A stretch of DNA of 64,000 nt. It comes from Diphasiastrum complanatum. Lineage: Eukaryota > Streptophyta > Lycopodiopsida > Lycopodiales > Lycopodiaceae. Shown here in pieces: positions 34,734 to 45,444 of this stretch. Made by a program: the position numbers and the translations under genes. Location of the stretch: positions 22,613,145 through 22,677,144 of the forward strand of contig CM055093.1 of NCBI GenBank assembly GCA_029204225.1. The letters are read 5' to 3'. A model generated the notes under the pieces. That model was not told the origin of the DNA. It worked only from the letters and a program-made list of their open reading frames with translations, and made no database searches. Positions within the stretch are counted from its first letter, which is position 1. Every line of letters starts with the position of its first letter.

Positions 34734-35110
34734 ACACCCCCCCATAGATAAAAATGAGGGTCCAAATGCGCGCCAATAAGGGCCCAATATTTATGCCCCC
34801 AACTGTATGCACATTGCACTCACATCTCCAATGAAATAATTGCAAAAGTGATCATCATCCATAGAGTTGATAGCCCAAACTGTAGCATTAACATTTACTG
34901 AGAACTAGAGCAAATAACAACCAAATAGCTACTGAAAATAAGATCTGTTTGTGCCCTATCTACTGCACTTTTGAGAGGCAAAACGTTGGTTTGACCATTG
35001 CTCCCCTAAAAAAATTTCAGCCATAAGCTATTTTTCCAAAAAAAAATAAAAATTTTAACCACGTTTCTACATCAAAAAAGCGTTTCTGTGCAACTATGGC
35101 TCTTACTTAA

Positions 35111-35184
35111 CTTAACAAAACTATCTTGAAGGATAGTTAGCCCTTGACTTAACAAAACTATCTTGAAGGATAGTTAGCCCTTGT
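35111..35184. repeat. Two 37-bp tandem units, each with a hairpin
   Basis: Units at 35111-35147 and 35148-35184 are essentially identical. Each contains AACTATC, a short spacer and GATAGTT, which can fold back. Confidence 0.85.
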
Positions 35185-36714
35185 TAAGTGTTATTTAGTC
35201 TACTTTGGGCCCTTATTGGCCTATTATCCTTATTAATTACTTTGGAGGGACTAAAGAGGGAACCGCCTTGTTCTTAAGGCTAATAGCTCCTTTTGGGTCT
35301 ACAAAGCTTACAATGGATAGTATATTGCATTGTTTAGCACTGATGTACTAAAAGTACATGACAGGCACTAACAATAGCTCTATATGGACTGGATATTCAT
35401 ATCTCTATATGGACAGCATGTGCATGTGTAAAAAAATCCTTACAAGAGCCAAAACAATTGAACCTGAAAGACTTCAGTACTTTGCCTATAGAGATTGCTT
35501 ACCAAAGCTCTACCAAAAAAGTATTATGGCATTTCATTGCAAATAAATCATGCCCGTTTCAAGGTCAATAAGGCCAACAGGAAAAGTACTTCTTATTCAA
35601 CCAGAGCTTGAAGGAAAAATTGCCCAACCAACTTGCACAACATAGTTGACGCTATTCAAGAAACATAGTTGCAACATAGACATGTTTGTAGGCTCATACA
35701 AATACTTGAATACAATTGTTTCAAATGCCACTGAAAATCAGCTTTCTTTGAGCTCTGTTTTTTTACAAGAGGGATGTTTTTTGTTTTCCAAAACACGATA
35801 TTAACTTATAAGCAAACAGGATTGAGCTTTGATATGTTTCAAGAATAATTGGAAAGGAACTCACAAAGGTGTTTGAAATGGCTAATTAATAGAAACGTTC
35901 AAAAAAGCATGAGTTTGTCGTTTGTCAATGTTATGATTTGAAAGAGCCCCTTTTTGTGATATAAGATTATGTATAGTGATATCTACTTAGTTTCTAACAA
36001 GAAACGATACAAGGCAAGCTTGTTCACATCTTTACTTCCATATTGTCATTCAACATAGCTAGTCATACCCACACTTCATCAGATTTGTGCTTGGGCCTCG
36101 AGGCCGTTACAATTCAAACTTATAAGCACAAAGTGGCACAAACCCCCAACACTCCAGTTGAATAACTGCATTGAGGAGATTCGTACAATTTATATACCCT
36201 TACAACAACTCTCAAAAGCATGCTGTGAGATTGAACAAAAATACATTACTTTGAAAACAACAACTGCCTTGGAATCAGCACAGTTTTACTGCAGAAATTG
36301 AACTCCAGCCAGCTTCTGGAAAGCCCTAAAACAGCATCAGAATTAAGAAGGTTGCACACCCTCTAAAAAGTGGAGAAAACAAGGTCTATTTCATTGCACT
36401 TAGTCGTGCTATCTTGCAACCAGAGGTAAAATGGTCAAAGAACAAGTCAACTATCTACAAACCCTGAACCTATGAAAAGTACAGTGTATCTAGGAAAACT
36501 AACCTTGCTACTACATCTAGATAAAAAAGTGGAACTGCTTACTGGCAGACTGCCTTTAAGGATGGGGGATCGGCTCCATGCTAGTTAACGTCACATATAT
36601 CACCATTTTTTTCATCCAGGAAAACAAAAACACCATGTTCAATTCCAGGACCAGGTAAGCATCATTCGCACCAGATTCCGAGTACCAGTACAGGTAACGA
36701 TTTGTGCTGGTGAT

Positions 36715-37146
36715 TTAAGATTTTGATTGTAAACCATATGTCAGAGCATTTTGCTCATGCTCGACTGCATCTTGAAGGAGGCTATCGTCTTCAACAACAA
36801 CGCTAACGGGGGCCTGCCCTAATCCGTCGGCTATGGCTAACAAAATAAGCCTCATCTGTTCTCGAAATTCAGCCAAGTCTACATTTCCATTCTTGTCTGC
36901 ATCAAAGCTATCAAACACTGACCCGTAGATGGCGTTCAGCTCGTCGGGAGTCTTGTGCACAGGAACACCAAACTGCGTCTCGATCAGATTCAGCCTCTCG
37001 AAAGCTGGTCGAATCTCGGCTTTCGAAAGGACGCCATCATGATTGATGTCCAGCTCGCGGAATTGCGGATCAACCACCTTATTGAATGCCTCCTCGTCCA
37101 TCGCAAAGTCTCTCACCGTTGAACCATCCAGTACTATTACCCCCAT
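36715..37146 (-). CDS. EF-hand calcium-binding protein (143 aa)
   Basis: Small soluble calcium-binding protein of a plant family with two EF-hands, presumably cytosolic or nuclear. Loop 1 is DINHDGVLSKAE (33-44) and loop 2 is DADKNGNVDLAE (82-93). Both keep Asp at 1, Asp or Asn at 3 and 5, Gly at 6 and Glu at 12, so both should bind calcium. The opening MGVIVLDGSTVRDF and the C-terminal LLAIADGLG also fit the family. I chose the ATG at 37144-37146: the frame stays open upstream, but the next possible start at 37165-37167 is TTG. Single exon, TAA stop at 36715-36717. A CT/GA repeat (37261-37299) lies about 115 bp upstream, likely in the leader. It looks intact. Confidence 0.9.
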   Translation of the reverse strand: MGVIVLDGSTVRDFAMDEEAFNKVVDPQFRELDINHDGVLSKAEIRPAFERLNLIETQFGVPVHKTPDELNAIYGSVFDSFDADKNGNVDLAEFREQMRLILLAIADGLGQAPVSVVVEDDSLLQDAVEHEQNALTYGLQSKS

Positions 37147-37260
37147 CGCTACTTCCCTGTCACCCAAAATACGATTTCTCGAATGGCGTCCTCTCTTCGA
37201 TCTGCACTAAAATTTTCACTTGGCCACTAAAATCTCCTACATGCATCGATATAGTGCGTT

Positions 37261-37299
37261 CTCTCTCTCTGTGTCTCTCTCTCTCTCTCTCTCTCTCTC
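37261..37299. repeat. (CT)n tract upstream of the EF-hand gene
   Basis: CT repeat with one GTGT interruption, read as GA in the sense strand of the gene, about 115 bp before the ATG. It parallels the tract in front of the OPT gene. Confidence 0.9.
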
Positions 37300-37961
37300 C
37301 GACGGTCGAATGAACATTTGAACAAATAAAGGGAGTCAAACGTAATCAACTCCTTTGTTTGAACTTTGCTTGGGAAAGATAATGTTGTCACATGGATTTG
37401 CAATGGATGTTGCCCTACCCCAAAGAGCATAATGTTGCCCTACCCCAAGAGCATCCAAGAAAGACTTGGAAGTATTGGCTTGTTGAATATGTGGAACCCA
37501 GAATAGTTGTGCTTACTTTGCGGACGTATTTTCCGTCGTGGAGCTGGGAGCAACCATTTATGGGTGATGGTATATCTTCCAACCAATAGGTGTGTGGGAG
37601 CCCACAATTGTCCCCAAGTGCAGTGGTGGTGGGTGATATGCTAATGTTTACTTTTTCACTTGTTACAATAAATGTTTGTCAATGCGACACTGATCAAACT
37701 TTTTAGTATTGGGTGTGGACGTTCTACTGACCTTTATAGGTGGTAAGTCTCTTTTGAGAAGTTAGTAACATGTACAAGCATTAGGTGTCCTTTGAGAAGC
37801 TATGACTAGCTTGTTAAAACGTTAATTCACTTCCTAACTACTCCTAAAGGTCACTAGAATTATATTTTAGTTCTTAGAACTTGAGAGAAACCTTGAGTAC
37901 ATCAAAGCAAGTGATTCACAACAAATTAATGCAACAAGTAAAGAAAGAGTTATGGCCATTA

Positions 37962-37963
<2 letters not shown>
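37300..37963. other. EF-hand gene upstream region, no gene seen
   Basis: Presumed promoter side of the EF-hand gene. A short duplication of a unit around TGCCCTACCCCAAAGAGCA lies near 37410-37450. Nothing else is recognised. Confidence 0.5.
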
Positions 37964-38038
<75 letters not shown>

Positions 38039-38039
38039 G
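37964..38039. repeat. Compound (TC)n(AC)n microsatellite
   Basis: About 58 bp of TC followed by about 18 bp of AC dinucleotides. Confidence 0.95.
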
Positions 38040-38571
38040 ACAAATAGGGTTTTCCACCCATTCATCTAATCATTTTCCAACTCTGAGCTTCAAAACTATA
38101 ATCTTGTGTCGCATTTTCTAGCCACTTCTAGAAGCTTGATTTCTTTAGAACAAATGTATAGCCAACCAACATTTTAATAGGTTGATTGTTTTTTAAGATT
38201 TTCTTGTGGGACAAATGCACATCACATGTGTCACGTAGCCAGTCCAACCACAACTTTTGATCATTTTTTATCATGGCTTTGTCAAAATTTAAAAAATCCA
38301 ACATTGACCAATTGTATTCACATAACATTTGTCTATATCTAGGGCATCTTTCATTGTTACTTTTCATCCCTTGCCCATTCTTTTGTTCATTCTTTCAACC
38401 CTAGTTTTTGTGAAAATACAGTACTTTGGGAACCAAAACTGGATCGTAAAAGATCCACAAGAGTTATTATGTGCTTGCTTACCAATCTATCAAAAAACTA
38501 GTTACCAAAAACTTGATCTAGATTGGCAGGTTCACAAACAACAAGCATTGATAATGAAAATATAGATCATT
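38040..38571. other. Flank of the intact copia insertion, no gene seen
   Basis: AT-rich DNA ending in the target duplicate TCATT (38567-38571). No coding evidence. Confidence 0.5.
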
Positions 38572-39403
38572 TGTGAAAAATGCAAAAATAAGCTTGGTAG
38601 AGGCCAAAAATCTTGTATATAGATAAACACACATGTGTGGAGCCTGTTCCCACGTGTGAAAATAGTGTACTTGTCATGTACCATAATCATATAGGTTGTA
38701 CATATGATTTAATTCAAGTTCTAGTGGCTAAAAAGGCCAAAAACTAGTTTTCTAGACATATGACACATGGCATCAATCTATTGCTTGCATGAGCCACATC
38801 CTTTGGTTAGGTGTCACATCCCATGTGTAGAGGACAGCTCACATGTGTGGAATAAGCTAAAGTAGACAAATTTTGACTTCTAGAAGATTTTCAAGTAGAT
38901 CTCCATATAGAAGGAAAATGGACCAAAAGTGCTCAAAATAGAAGGTTTTGTCCAAGTGTCAGTTTTGCATGATGAATCATCATATGACAAAGCACCTTCA
39001 CACATGTGGGATCAAAGGGATGATCAATACCACGAGCTCCCACTTATTGTATATATAGAGCCACATTTGGCCATAATCATTGTGAGACACCAGTCTTGGT
39101 TTTGGAAGCAATTTTGAGTGATTCTCTCCATTCGTCTACATTTATTTTGATTGTTTTGAGGTTCTATCAATGTGTACTTAATTTTCAGGTTGGTGTCCGT
39201 ACTCAGACAGTGTTTCACACGTGTGAAACCATAAAGTACACTTACCTTCAATTAATGATTGTTCTTGTTAGGATTTTGTGTCTAGAATTGATCTAGATTG
39301 ATCTTAATCTGAAGTAGATTGATAGATCAAGCAATCTGACAACCAATCCCTCTTGAGGATCAGATTAGGATCCACTCTTGGTCCTTTTTGTACTTTTTGC
39401 ACA
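38572..39403 (+). repeat. 5' LTR (832 bp)
   Basis: Starts TGTGAAAAATGC and ends GCACA. It contains a TATATATAG box (39050-39058), the 16-bp palindrome TTTCACACGTGTGAAA (39213-39228) and a further CACGTG at 38651-38656. Confidence 0.95.
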
Positions 39404-39415
39404 TGGTATCAGAGC
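39404..39415 (+). other. Primer-binding site for tRNA-Met
   Basis: TGGTATCAGAGC directly after the LTR end. Confidence 0.93.
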
Positions 39416-41001
39416 CAAGTACAAGAGTTTTTGTTCAAATTGATAGGGTTAATCCAAATCAAAGCCAAAATTAGCAGTTTTTTGGAAACTAGTCAAATTT
39501 TGTGTAGCGAGTTGGATTTGATAGCTATCCTCAAATTTTTTGGTCCAGATCTTGTTGTGGGCTGTAGGAACCCTTTTCACACGTGTGAGGCCGTACAGCT
39601 CCGGTTTTGGCTGAGAAAATTCAAAAATTTGTACAATTTGACTCACACACCCAATTTGAGAGATTTTTAGTGCAAAATCAAGCATTTTATATAGAGAATC
39701 TAATCCCTCGATTAGTTCTTCAATTAGATCAGCCAAAAATTTAAATTGAAGCTTGAATTAGGAGCATTAAATGATTTTCTCTGATTTTTTGAGTGTATGT
39801 TGAAGTTAAGAGAGATTTTGCTAAAAATCATAGATTAAGGAATGATATGCAAGGTGAGAGGTTGAAATCCATTGTACCATCACTCTAGATTTGTTCAAGA
39901 GTGATAGGGTCAAGTTTAGAAGCATCAATTTGCTAGAAAACATCTTTGGATATGTCCTCCAAGTGAAACCTTTGAGAGTTTCTATTGCATATAGAGCATC
40001 TATGCAAATCTTTTGTAGAATTTGACATAGATTGGCTTCAATTGAGAGTTCTAGAAAAGAGATTGAGATCCAAGTCACATTGTTCAAGCCTACTCAATTT
40101 GTTTGAGTGACTGTAAGGTTTGAAAAGATTCATTAAGGTGTCTATGGCAAATGTGTAGAGAGAGATCCAATTTTCTAAGAGTTCCTTCCTTTGTAGAGGG
40201 CAAGATCTAGAAGCTCATTATGTGTTGTTATTGGTGGAGAGTTTGTCTCTTCCTAGGTGATCAAATATTTCTAAGTGGCATTAGCTCTTTGAAGCACAAT
40301 ATCTTAGTGAGAAAAATCACAACTTTTGATTTTGAATTTCATTCCAAGTCTTAAAAGGTAGAGTAATTGGTGGAATCCAATAGGAGTGATTGAATTCAAT
40401 TTGTTGAGCAAAAATTGACATAGTATGTATGAAACTCAAATTAGTTCTATTCAACTTTCTTTGTGAGAGTGTGAGGGTCAATTTGAGATCCCATTGGATG
40501 TCTAGAATGAGGAGGAGTCCATATTTGAGTATTCATGCATGGTTGAGATCTTTGTGAATCTCTAGTTGTCTAATTTTTTAAGCTTTGTGAAAAATTGGTG
40601 GTATAGTTTGTTGTCAAATCAAATCAAATTCATTCTAAATCTCAAGTGTGAGATTATTTGGGTCAAGAGTGAGTCCAAAAGAAGTTATTAAGTTTGATTT
40701 TCATGTCTTTGAAACAAAACCCATCTTTTGTTCAAGAATCTCAAGTGTTGAGAGAACTAGTCAAGTGAAAAGGAAAATCTAGGTGTCAAATCTTTTTCAT
40801 ATCCATTTCAACTTTCAAAAGAAAGAGTCATTGGTATTTGATGATTCCAATAGGAGATTGGATCTGATTTCTTTAGTGATTTGATTCAAAGATTGTGTGC
40901 TTTTGTCTTAGCGATCAAAGCAAAGTTTCCAAGTGACTAGTTATTACTGTGAAGATTGATTCTTAGGTTTGTGAGCTAGATCTTTTGTAGATCCTTCTAG
41001 A

Positions 41002-42168
41002 TTGTTGAAGATGTTCAAATCTAGTCTCTTGAAAGTCACAAATTACATTTGTAGAATCATATCACAGGTTTTTATTCACATGGCATCAATAGGTGGCATC
41101 CCATTGAAAGAAAGAAAGGATCCTGAGTGCAACCTTTGTGGCAAGGGAGGATATTTTTTCTCAAGATGCTACAAAAAGAAAACCAGTCCATCCAAGGAGA
41201 ACCAAAGCAAGGGGGCCGAGGTGAAGGATGGAGCTTCAAGCTCAAAATGCAAATACAAGAAGGACAAGTCCAAGGAAAGGTGTTTCCTTTGTGGAAAGGT
41301 GAATGAGGCTTGGAGTCTCACAAGGACTTGCAAGATTTGTCTTCAAGAGTCCATCACAACACATGTCAAATCTTTTGAAATTTTTCATTTGGAAGTGCAT
41401 TGTTTGGTTCAAGATGCAAAGATAGATGTCACTTTCATGAAAGTAACTTGGATTTATTTCATGTCCTTGGAAAGTATTTTGCTTGGAACTTTGGACAAGT
41501 TCAAACTTATTGTTATTATCCAAAAGAAATCAATCAAGAATAAGGAGCAATCACAAAATGAAAATAGTTTCATTTATGCGCTCATGTCAACTTATGAAGA
41601 ACCATTTCGCTTTGAAGAGATTTTTGTATCTCAAAGGTGGATTAAGGCAATACTAGTTGAGTGTGATGCCTTAAAAGATAGCAAAATATGTTTTCCTTGT
41701 AAGCTTACATTAGTTATGAAGTCAAGGAAATGGAAATATCTTCATAATGTAGGATCTTTTGGTTTCAATAAGATCATGAATGATGTGTTCATTCATAAAG
41801 ATGAAAATTGTATGTTTTCAATCCTAAAGGCAAGTTGTAAACTTCTTATGAGAATAAGTGAAGCATCCAAAGTGGACACTTATATCCATAAGCAAGTAGT
41901 TAGCCTTATTGAGATGGAGATACCTTTTGATTTCAATATTGGAAAAATCATGCCAAGTTGTGATGATTTTTGGACTTATGTTTCTAGCATAAGTAAACTT
42001 GATAATCATAGGAAGTGCATATTGAATGGTCATACTTGTTGTGATCATTATGAGACATGGAGGTCTCGGATTTCCATCAAGAAGGAGCATCATGAAGAGG
42101 ATCTTAAGGATCATCTCAAGGTTCAAGTGTGCCAAGGATTGAGGAGGAGAGACCTTCTCAAGTTGTGA
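41002..42168 (+). CDS. Gag-like protein of the non-autonomous copia element (388 aa)
   Basis: The only long frame in the element. Residues about 40-100 resemble the zinc-knuckle region of a copia Gag: ECNLCGKGGYFFSRCYKKK followed by a Lys/Ser linker and a second, looser motif CFLCGKVNEAW. In the first knuckle the His of CX2CX4HX4C is Tyr, so zinc binding is doubtful. The N-terminal UBN2 part is not recognisable, and the C-terminal 280 residues match nothing I know. A second Met at residue 28 begins MASIGGIPLKERKD and is a plausible alternative start. Whether the protein is made or has a role in packaging is unknown. Confidence 0.6.
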   Translation: MLKMFKSSLLKVTNYICRIISQVFIHMASIGGIPLKERKDPECNLCGKGGYFFSRCYKKKTSPSKENQSKGAEVKDGASSSKCKYKKDKSKERCFLCGKVNEAWSLTRTCKICLQESITTHVKSFEIFHLEVHCLVQDAKIDVTFMKVTWIYFMSLESILLGTLDKFKLIVIIQKKSIKNKEQSQNENSFIYALMSTYEEPFRFEEIFVSQRWIKAILVECDALKDSKICFPCKLTLVMKSRKWKYLHNVGSFGFNKIMNDVFIHKDENCMFSILKASCKLLMRISEASKVDTYIHKQVVSLIEMEIPFDFNIGKIMPSCDDFWTYVSSISKLDNHRKCILNGHTCCDHYETWRSRISIKKEHHEEDLKDHLKVQVCQGLRRRDLLKL

Positions 42169-42489
42169 TTCCAAAAAGAAACTCAAGAAACATGGTTGAA
42201 CCCATATGGCTCACATTTCAAGGGAAAGAGGAGCATATCTCATGTGAAGGAGCAAGCCTCAATGTCAAGCATCTACATGAAAATTGGAAGGAATCAATTT
42301 TGGAGGTGCTAGGATGGTGCAAAGCTCTCAAGCTCATCAAAGATGTCAACATTAAAGAAGCACTATCATGAATATGGTGATTTCAGATCAACATCAAGCT
42401 CATTGGCTGATCTTCACACCTTTTGAACCAGCAAAGACCAATTCAGCCCATGGAGTCAAGTTCAAGATCATCATGTTTTCCATCAAGCT

Positions 42490-42506
42490 AGATTTTTGAG
42501 GAGGAG
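42490..42506 (+). other. Polypurine tract
   Basis: TTTTTGAGGAGGAG directly precedes the 3' LTR, the usual plus-strand priming site. Confidence 0.8.
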
Positions 42507-43337
42507 TGTGAAAAATGCAAAAATAAGCTTGGTAGAGGCCAAAAATCTTGTATATAGATAAACACACATGTGTGGAGCCTATTCCCACGTGTGAAAATAG
42601 TGTACTTGGCATGTACCATAATCATATAGGTTGTACATATGATTTAATTCAAGTTCTAGTGGCTAAAAAGGCCAAAAACTAGTTTTCTAGACATATGACA
42701 CATGGCATCAATCTATTGCTTGCATGAGCCACATCCTTTGGTTAGGTGTCACATCCCATGTGTAGAGGACAGCTCACATGTGTGGAATAAGCTGAAGTAG
42801 ACGAATTTTGACTTCTAGAAGATTTTCAAGTAGATCTCCATATAGAAGGAAAATGGACCAAAAGTGCTCAAAATAGAAGGTTTTGTCCAAGTGTCAGTTT
42901 TGCATGATGAATCATCATATGACAGAGCACCTTCACACATGTGGGATCAAAGGGATGATCAGTACCACGAGCTCCCACTTATTGTATATATAGAGCCACA
43001 TTTGGCCATAATCATTGTGAGACACCAATCTTGGTTTTGGAAGCAATTTTGAGTGATTCTCTCCATTTGTCTACATTTGTTTTGATTGTTTTGAGGTTCT
43101 ATCAATGTGTACTTAATTTTCAGGTTGGACTCTATACTCAGACAATGTTTCACACGTGTGAAACCATAAAGTACACTTACCTTCAATTAATGATTGTTCT
43201 TGTTAGGATTTTGTGTCTAGAATTGATCTAGATTGATCTTAATCTGAAGTAGATTGATAGATCAAGTAATCTGACAACCAATCCCTCTTGAGGATCAGAT
43301 TAGGATCCACTCTTGGTCCTTTTGTACTTTTTGCACA
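42507..43337 (+). repeat. 3' LTR (831 bp)
   Basis: Collinear with the 5' LTR. TATATATAG at 42985-42993 and the 16-bp CACGTG palindrome at 43148-43163 are retained. Confidence 0.95.
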
Positions 43338-43591
43338 TCATTGACACAAATCTGAGTTGGCACGTGTGTATAGTAGACTGTAGTACGGCCTACAAGCTGA
43401 GTTTGAAGTGTTCAAAGTGTTGGCTTCATTTGAATCATAAAAAACCAATGTACATGAGAGTAGAAACTCAAGTCACCAATGTCTCCCAAAATTTGATCTT
43501 CTCACTATGGAGAGATGAAGCTACATAGTAAACTCACTTCCTTTGCAAAGTTAGGTGAAAATTCAGCATGTAATAAGGAAGTAGACTCAAC

Positions 43592-43925
43592 TTTCTTGCC
43601 CTAATGTGTAACCTAAGTCTATTTCCTAGAGTTATGCCAAGTAGGTACATGGTGTTGGAAAGAGGTGTGTGAAAGATAGGTCAAACTCGAAAAGAAAAGA
43701 ATTCGAAAAAAAACAATAGTAATAGAAATCACGTTCGATCTTATAGTAACTAACTTTAAACTCATGTAGATCTCATAGCAAAATGGTTCATCAAGCACTG
43801 AAGTAAGAAAAGTGTTGAAAGTGAATGGTTGAGAATCTTCCCCTTCATTAGCTTTGCCAAGATAGTTTCTTGCCCTAATGTGTAACCTAAGTCTATTTCC
43901 TAGAGTTATGCCAAGTAGGTACATG
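43592..43925. repeat. 60-bp perfect direct repeat flanking an LTR fragment
   Basis: Identical 60-mers at 43592-43651 and 43866-43925. Between them (43652-43865) is DNA resembling the terminal part of the LTR at 61607-62823: it begins TGTTGGAAAGAGGTGTGTGA and continues with ACTCGAAAAGAAAAG and CACGTTCGATC. It is much too long for a target duplication. Confidence 0.85.
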
Positions 43926-44929
43926 ATTGGTCAAAATCTCACCACAACTTTAGGTGTAGGTCCTATAATCTATCTCTAAATTTGACCTAGCCTCCATTAG
44001 GAGTGGGTTGCCACGTGTCATCTTGGCCTTCCATGTGTGGAACCCAATTATACACAGTATTTACAAAGTTCTGCATGGCTAGATTTGCCAAAATAGGCTA
44101 TTTTTCACAGTTTTTAGGGGTCTTGAGCAACCAAATTATAAATTGCAGCAATAACAATTTGGCAACTTCATGTGTCTATTCAACCTAAAATCTAGGGAAC
44201 GAAGACATATAAAAACATCCAAGGAGCAACAGATAACATAAAAATCATTCATTATTATTGAATCTCAAGGAATTAGAGTTCATATCATAAATTTACAATT
44301 GAATAGGACACATGAGACCTAGCATTAGTGATATTTATGGCTTTCACAAAGGGAGATGGAGGAGCTCCAAACTTTCATTAAGTAAATATTATATCTCTAG
44401 CTAGGTACATAATGGCTAAAGTAAGGTGAAGGCGTTTGGATATACAATGAAACTTTGGTAAGGTGCTACAAATATTTATGACACATTTTGGTATGCACAA
44501 CAACCACCATGTGTCATGGTTCTACACATAGATTATGCTTAGAGAATGCATGCTTGTTTTGTATATAGGGATAAATTAAAATGGTCTATTCATTTTATCA
44601 ATCCAAGTGGATGATATGAGCACATATGCATGGCCAAAATGTTATTCTAGTCTCTTGATAGTGCATGAAAGAGACGAGGATGGATTATTGTAGTATGGGA
44701 TATTAGTGCTGCCAGAATTTTAATTGTGCTCATAGTTGTATGTGTCAATAGTTCCATGCTCCATGTCAAGATGAACTTAGATCCATAAAAGACAAATAAG
44801 TACGCTTGGCAATGTTGAAGTTAATCTTACTCCTACTCACTTGTTTAATCATTTGAGGATTTTTTTCTAGTCTGTATATACTCATTCATGCACAAGCTAC
44901 TTGAAAAGTTATATAGAAATACGTTGTTA
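43926..44929. other. Gene-free region
   Basis: AT-rich, with no recognisable gene or repeat border. Confidence 0.5.
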
Positions 44930-45300
44930 TTCAAGCAATATACAATTTTCATGTGAAAGTTTAAGATGAGAACGATCCTAATAGATAAGGAACTATGGGG
45001 AAACATAAATGATTCAATTGCTAAGCTAGTGGAATCAGATTTGTTGACTAGTTGGCAAGCTAAGGATTGTAAAGCATTATCCAGCATATCCCTAAATCTC
45101 AAAGATTCACAATTAATAGCCCACGTGGCTAATTGTTCCATTGCAAAAGAAGCATGGGACATTCTATCTGGCTTGTATAGAACTATAGATGTCACCATTC
45201 GTCTCTATCTGAGAAAGAAATTCCTAGCTCTCAAGATGAGTGAAGGAACTTTAGTAGGTGACCGTCTTAACAATATCAAATACTTACTAAATTAGCTAAT
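44930..45300 (+). pseudogene. Copia Gag (UBN2) fragment
   Basis: The 109 codons from 44966 read as the middle of a copia Gag: a helical stretch after ELWGNI, then DCKALSSISLNLKD, IAKEAWDILSGLYR and LRKKFLALKMSEGTLV. The expected start lies upstream in a broken frame, and after the stop at 45295 further Gag-like codons follow to about 45420. The LTR at 45445-46205, on the other strand, cuts it off. Confidence 0.75.
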
Positions 45301-45444
45301 ATCAATCAATACTCCATGTGAAAAATTGTCAACTAGTTTGATTGTCTATTTGACAATTTCGAGGCCAAGATGAATCTCAACTTAGAGATAGGTTCATATT
45401 CTTGGAAAGAGAGAATGCAATAATGACAAGTCGAAGGCAGTAGC

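Larger units (their letters stand above)
34363..36714. other. Gene-free region with a GC-rich hairpin and a small tandem repeat
   Basis: No coding region supported. It includes a C/G-rich block at 34665-34745 with a strong hairpin, and two 37-bp tandem units at 35111-35184. The part just before 36715 is probably the 3' UTR of the EF-hand gene. Confidence 0.55.
38572..43337 (+). mobile_element. Complete non-autonomous copia-type LTR element with TSD TCATT
   Basis: Two collinear LTRs (38572-39403 and 42507-43337), a tRNA-Met primer-binding site, a purine-rich tract before the 3' LTR and a perfect 5-bp target duplication TCATT at 38567-38571 and 43338-43342. By eye the LTRs differ by about 15 substitutions and one T-run indel over 831 bp (about 1.8 percent), so the insertion is fairly recent. 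The internal 3.1 kb has one frame of 388 codons with Gag-like knuckle sequence and no protease, integrase, RT or RNase H. Movement must have used enzymes from another element. Confidence 0.95.

Noticed and set aside
37147-37167. A seven-residue longer EF-hand protein starting at 37167
   Set aside because: The codon at 37165-37167 is TTG, not ATG. The first ATG in frame is at 37144-37146 and gives the usual family N-terminus.
38929-39251. Frames of 62-75 codons repeated at 42864-43186
   Set aside because: The repetition is due to the two LTRs of one element, not to a duplicated gene.
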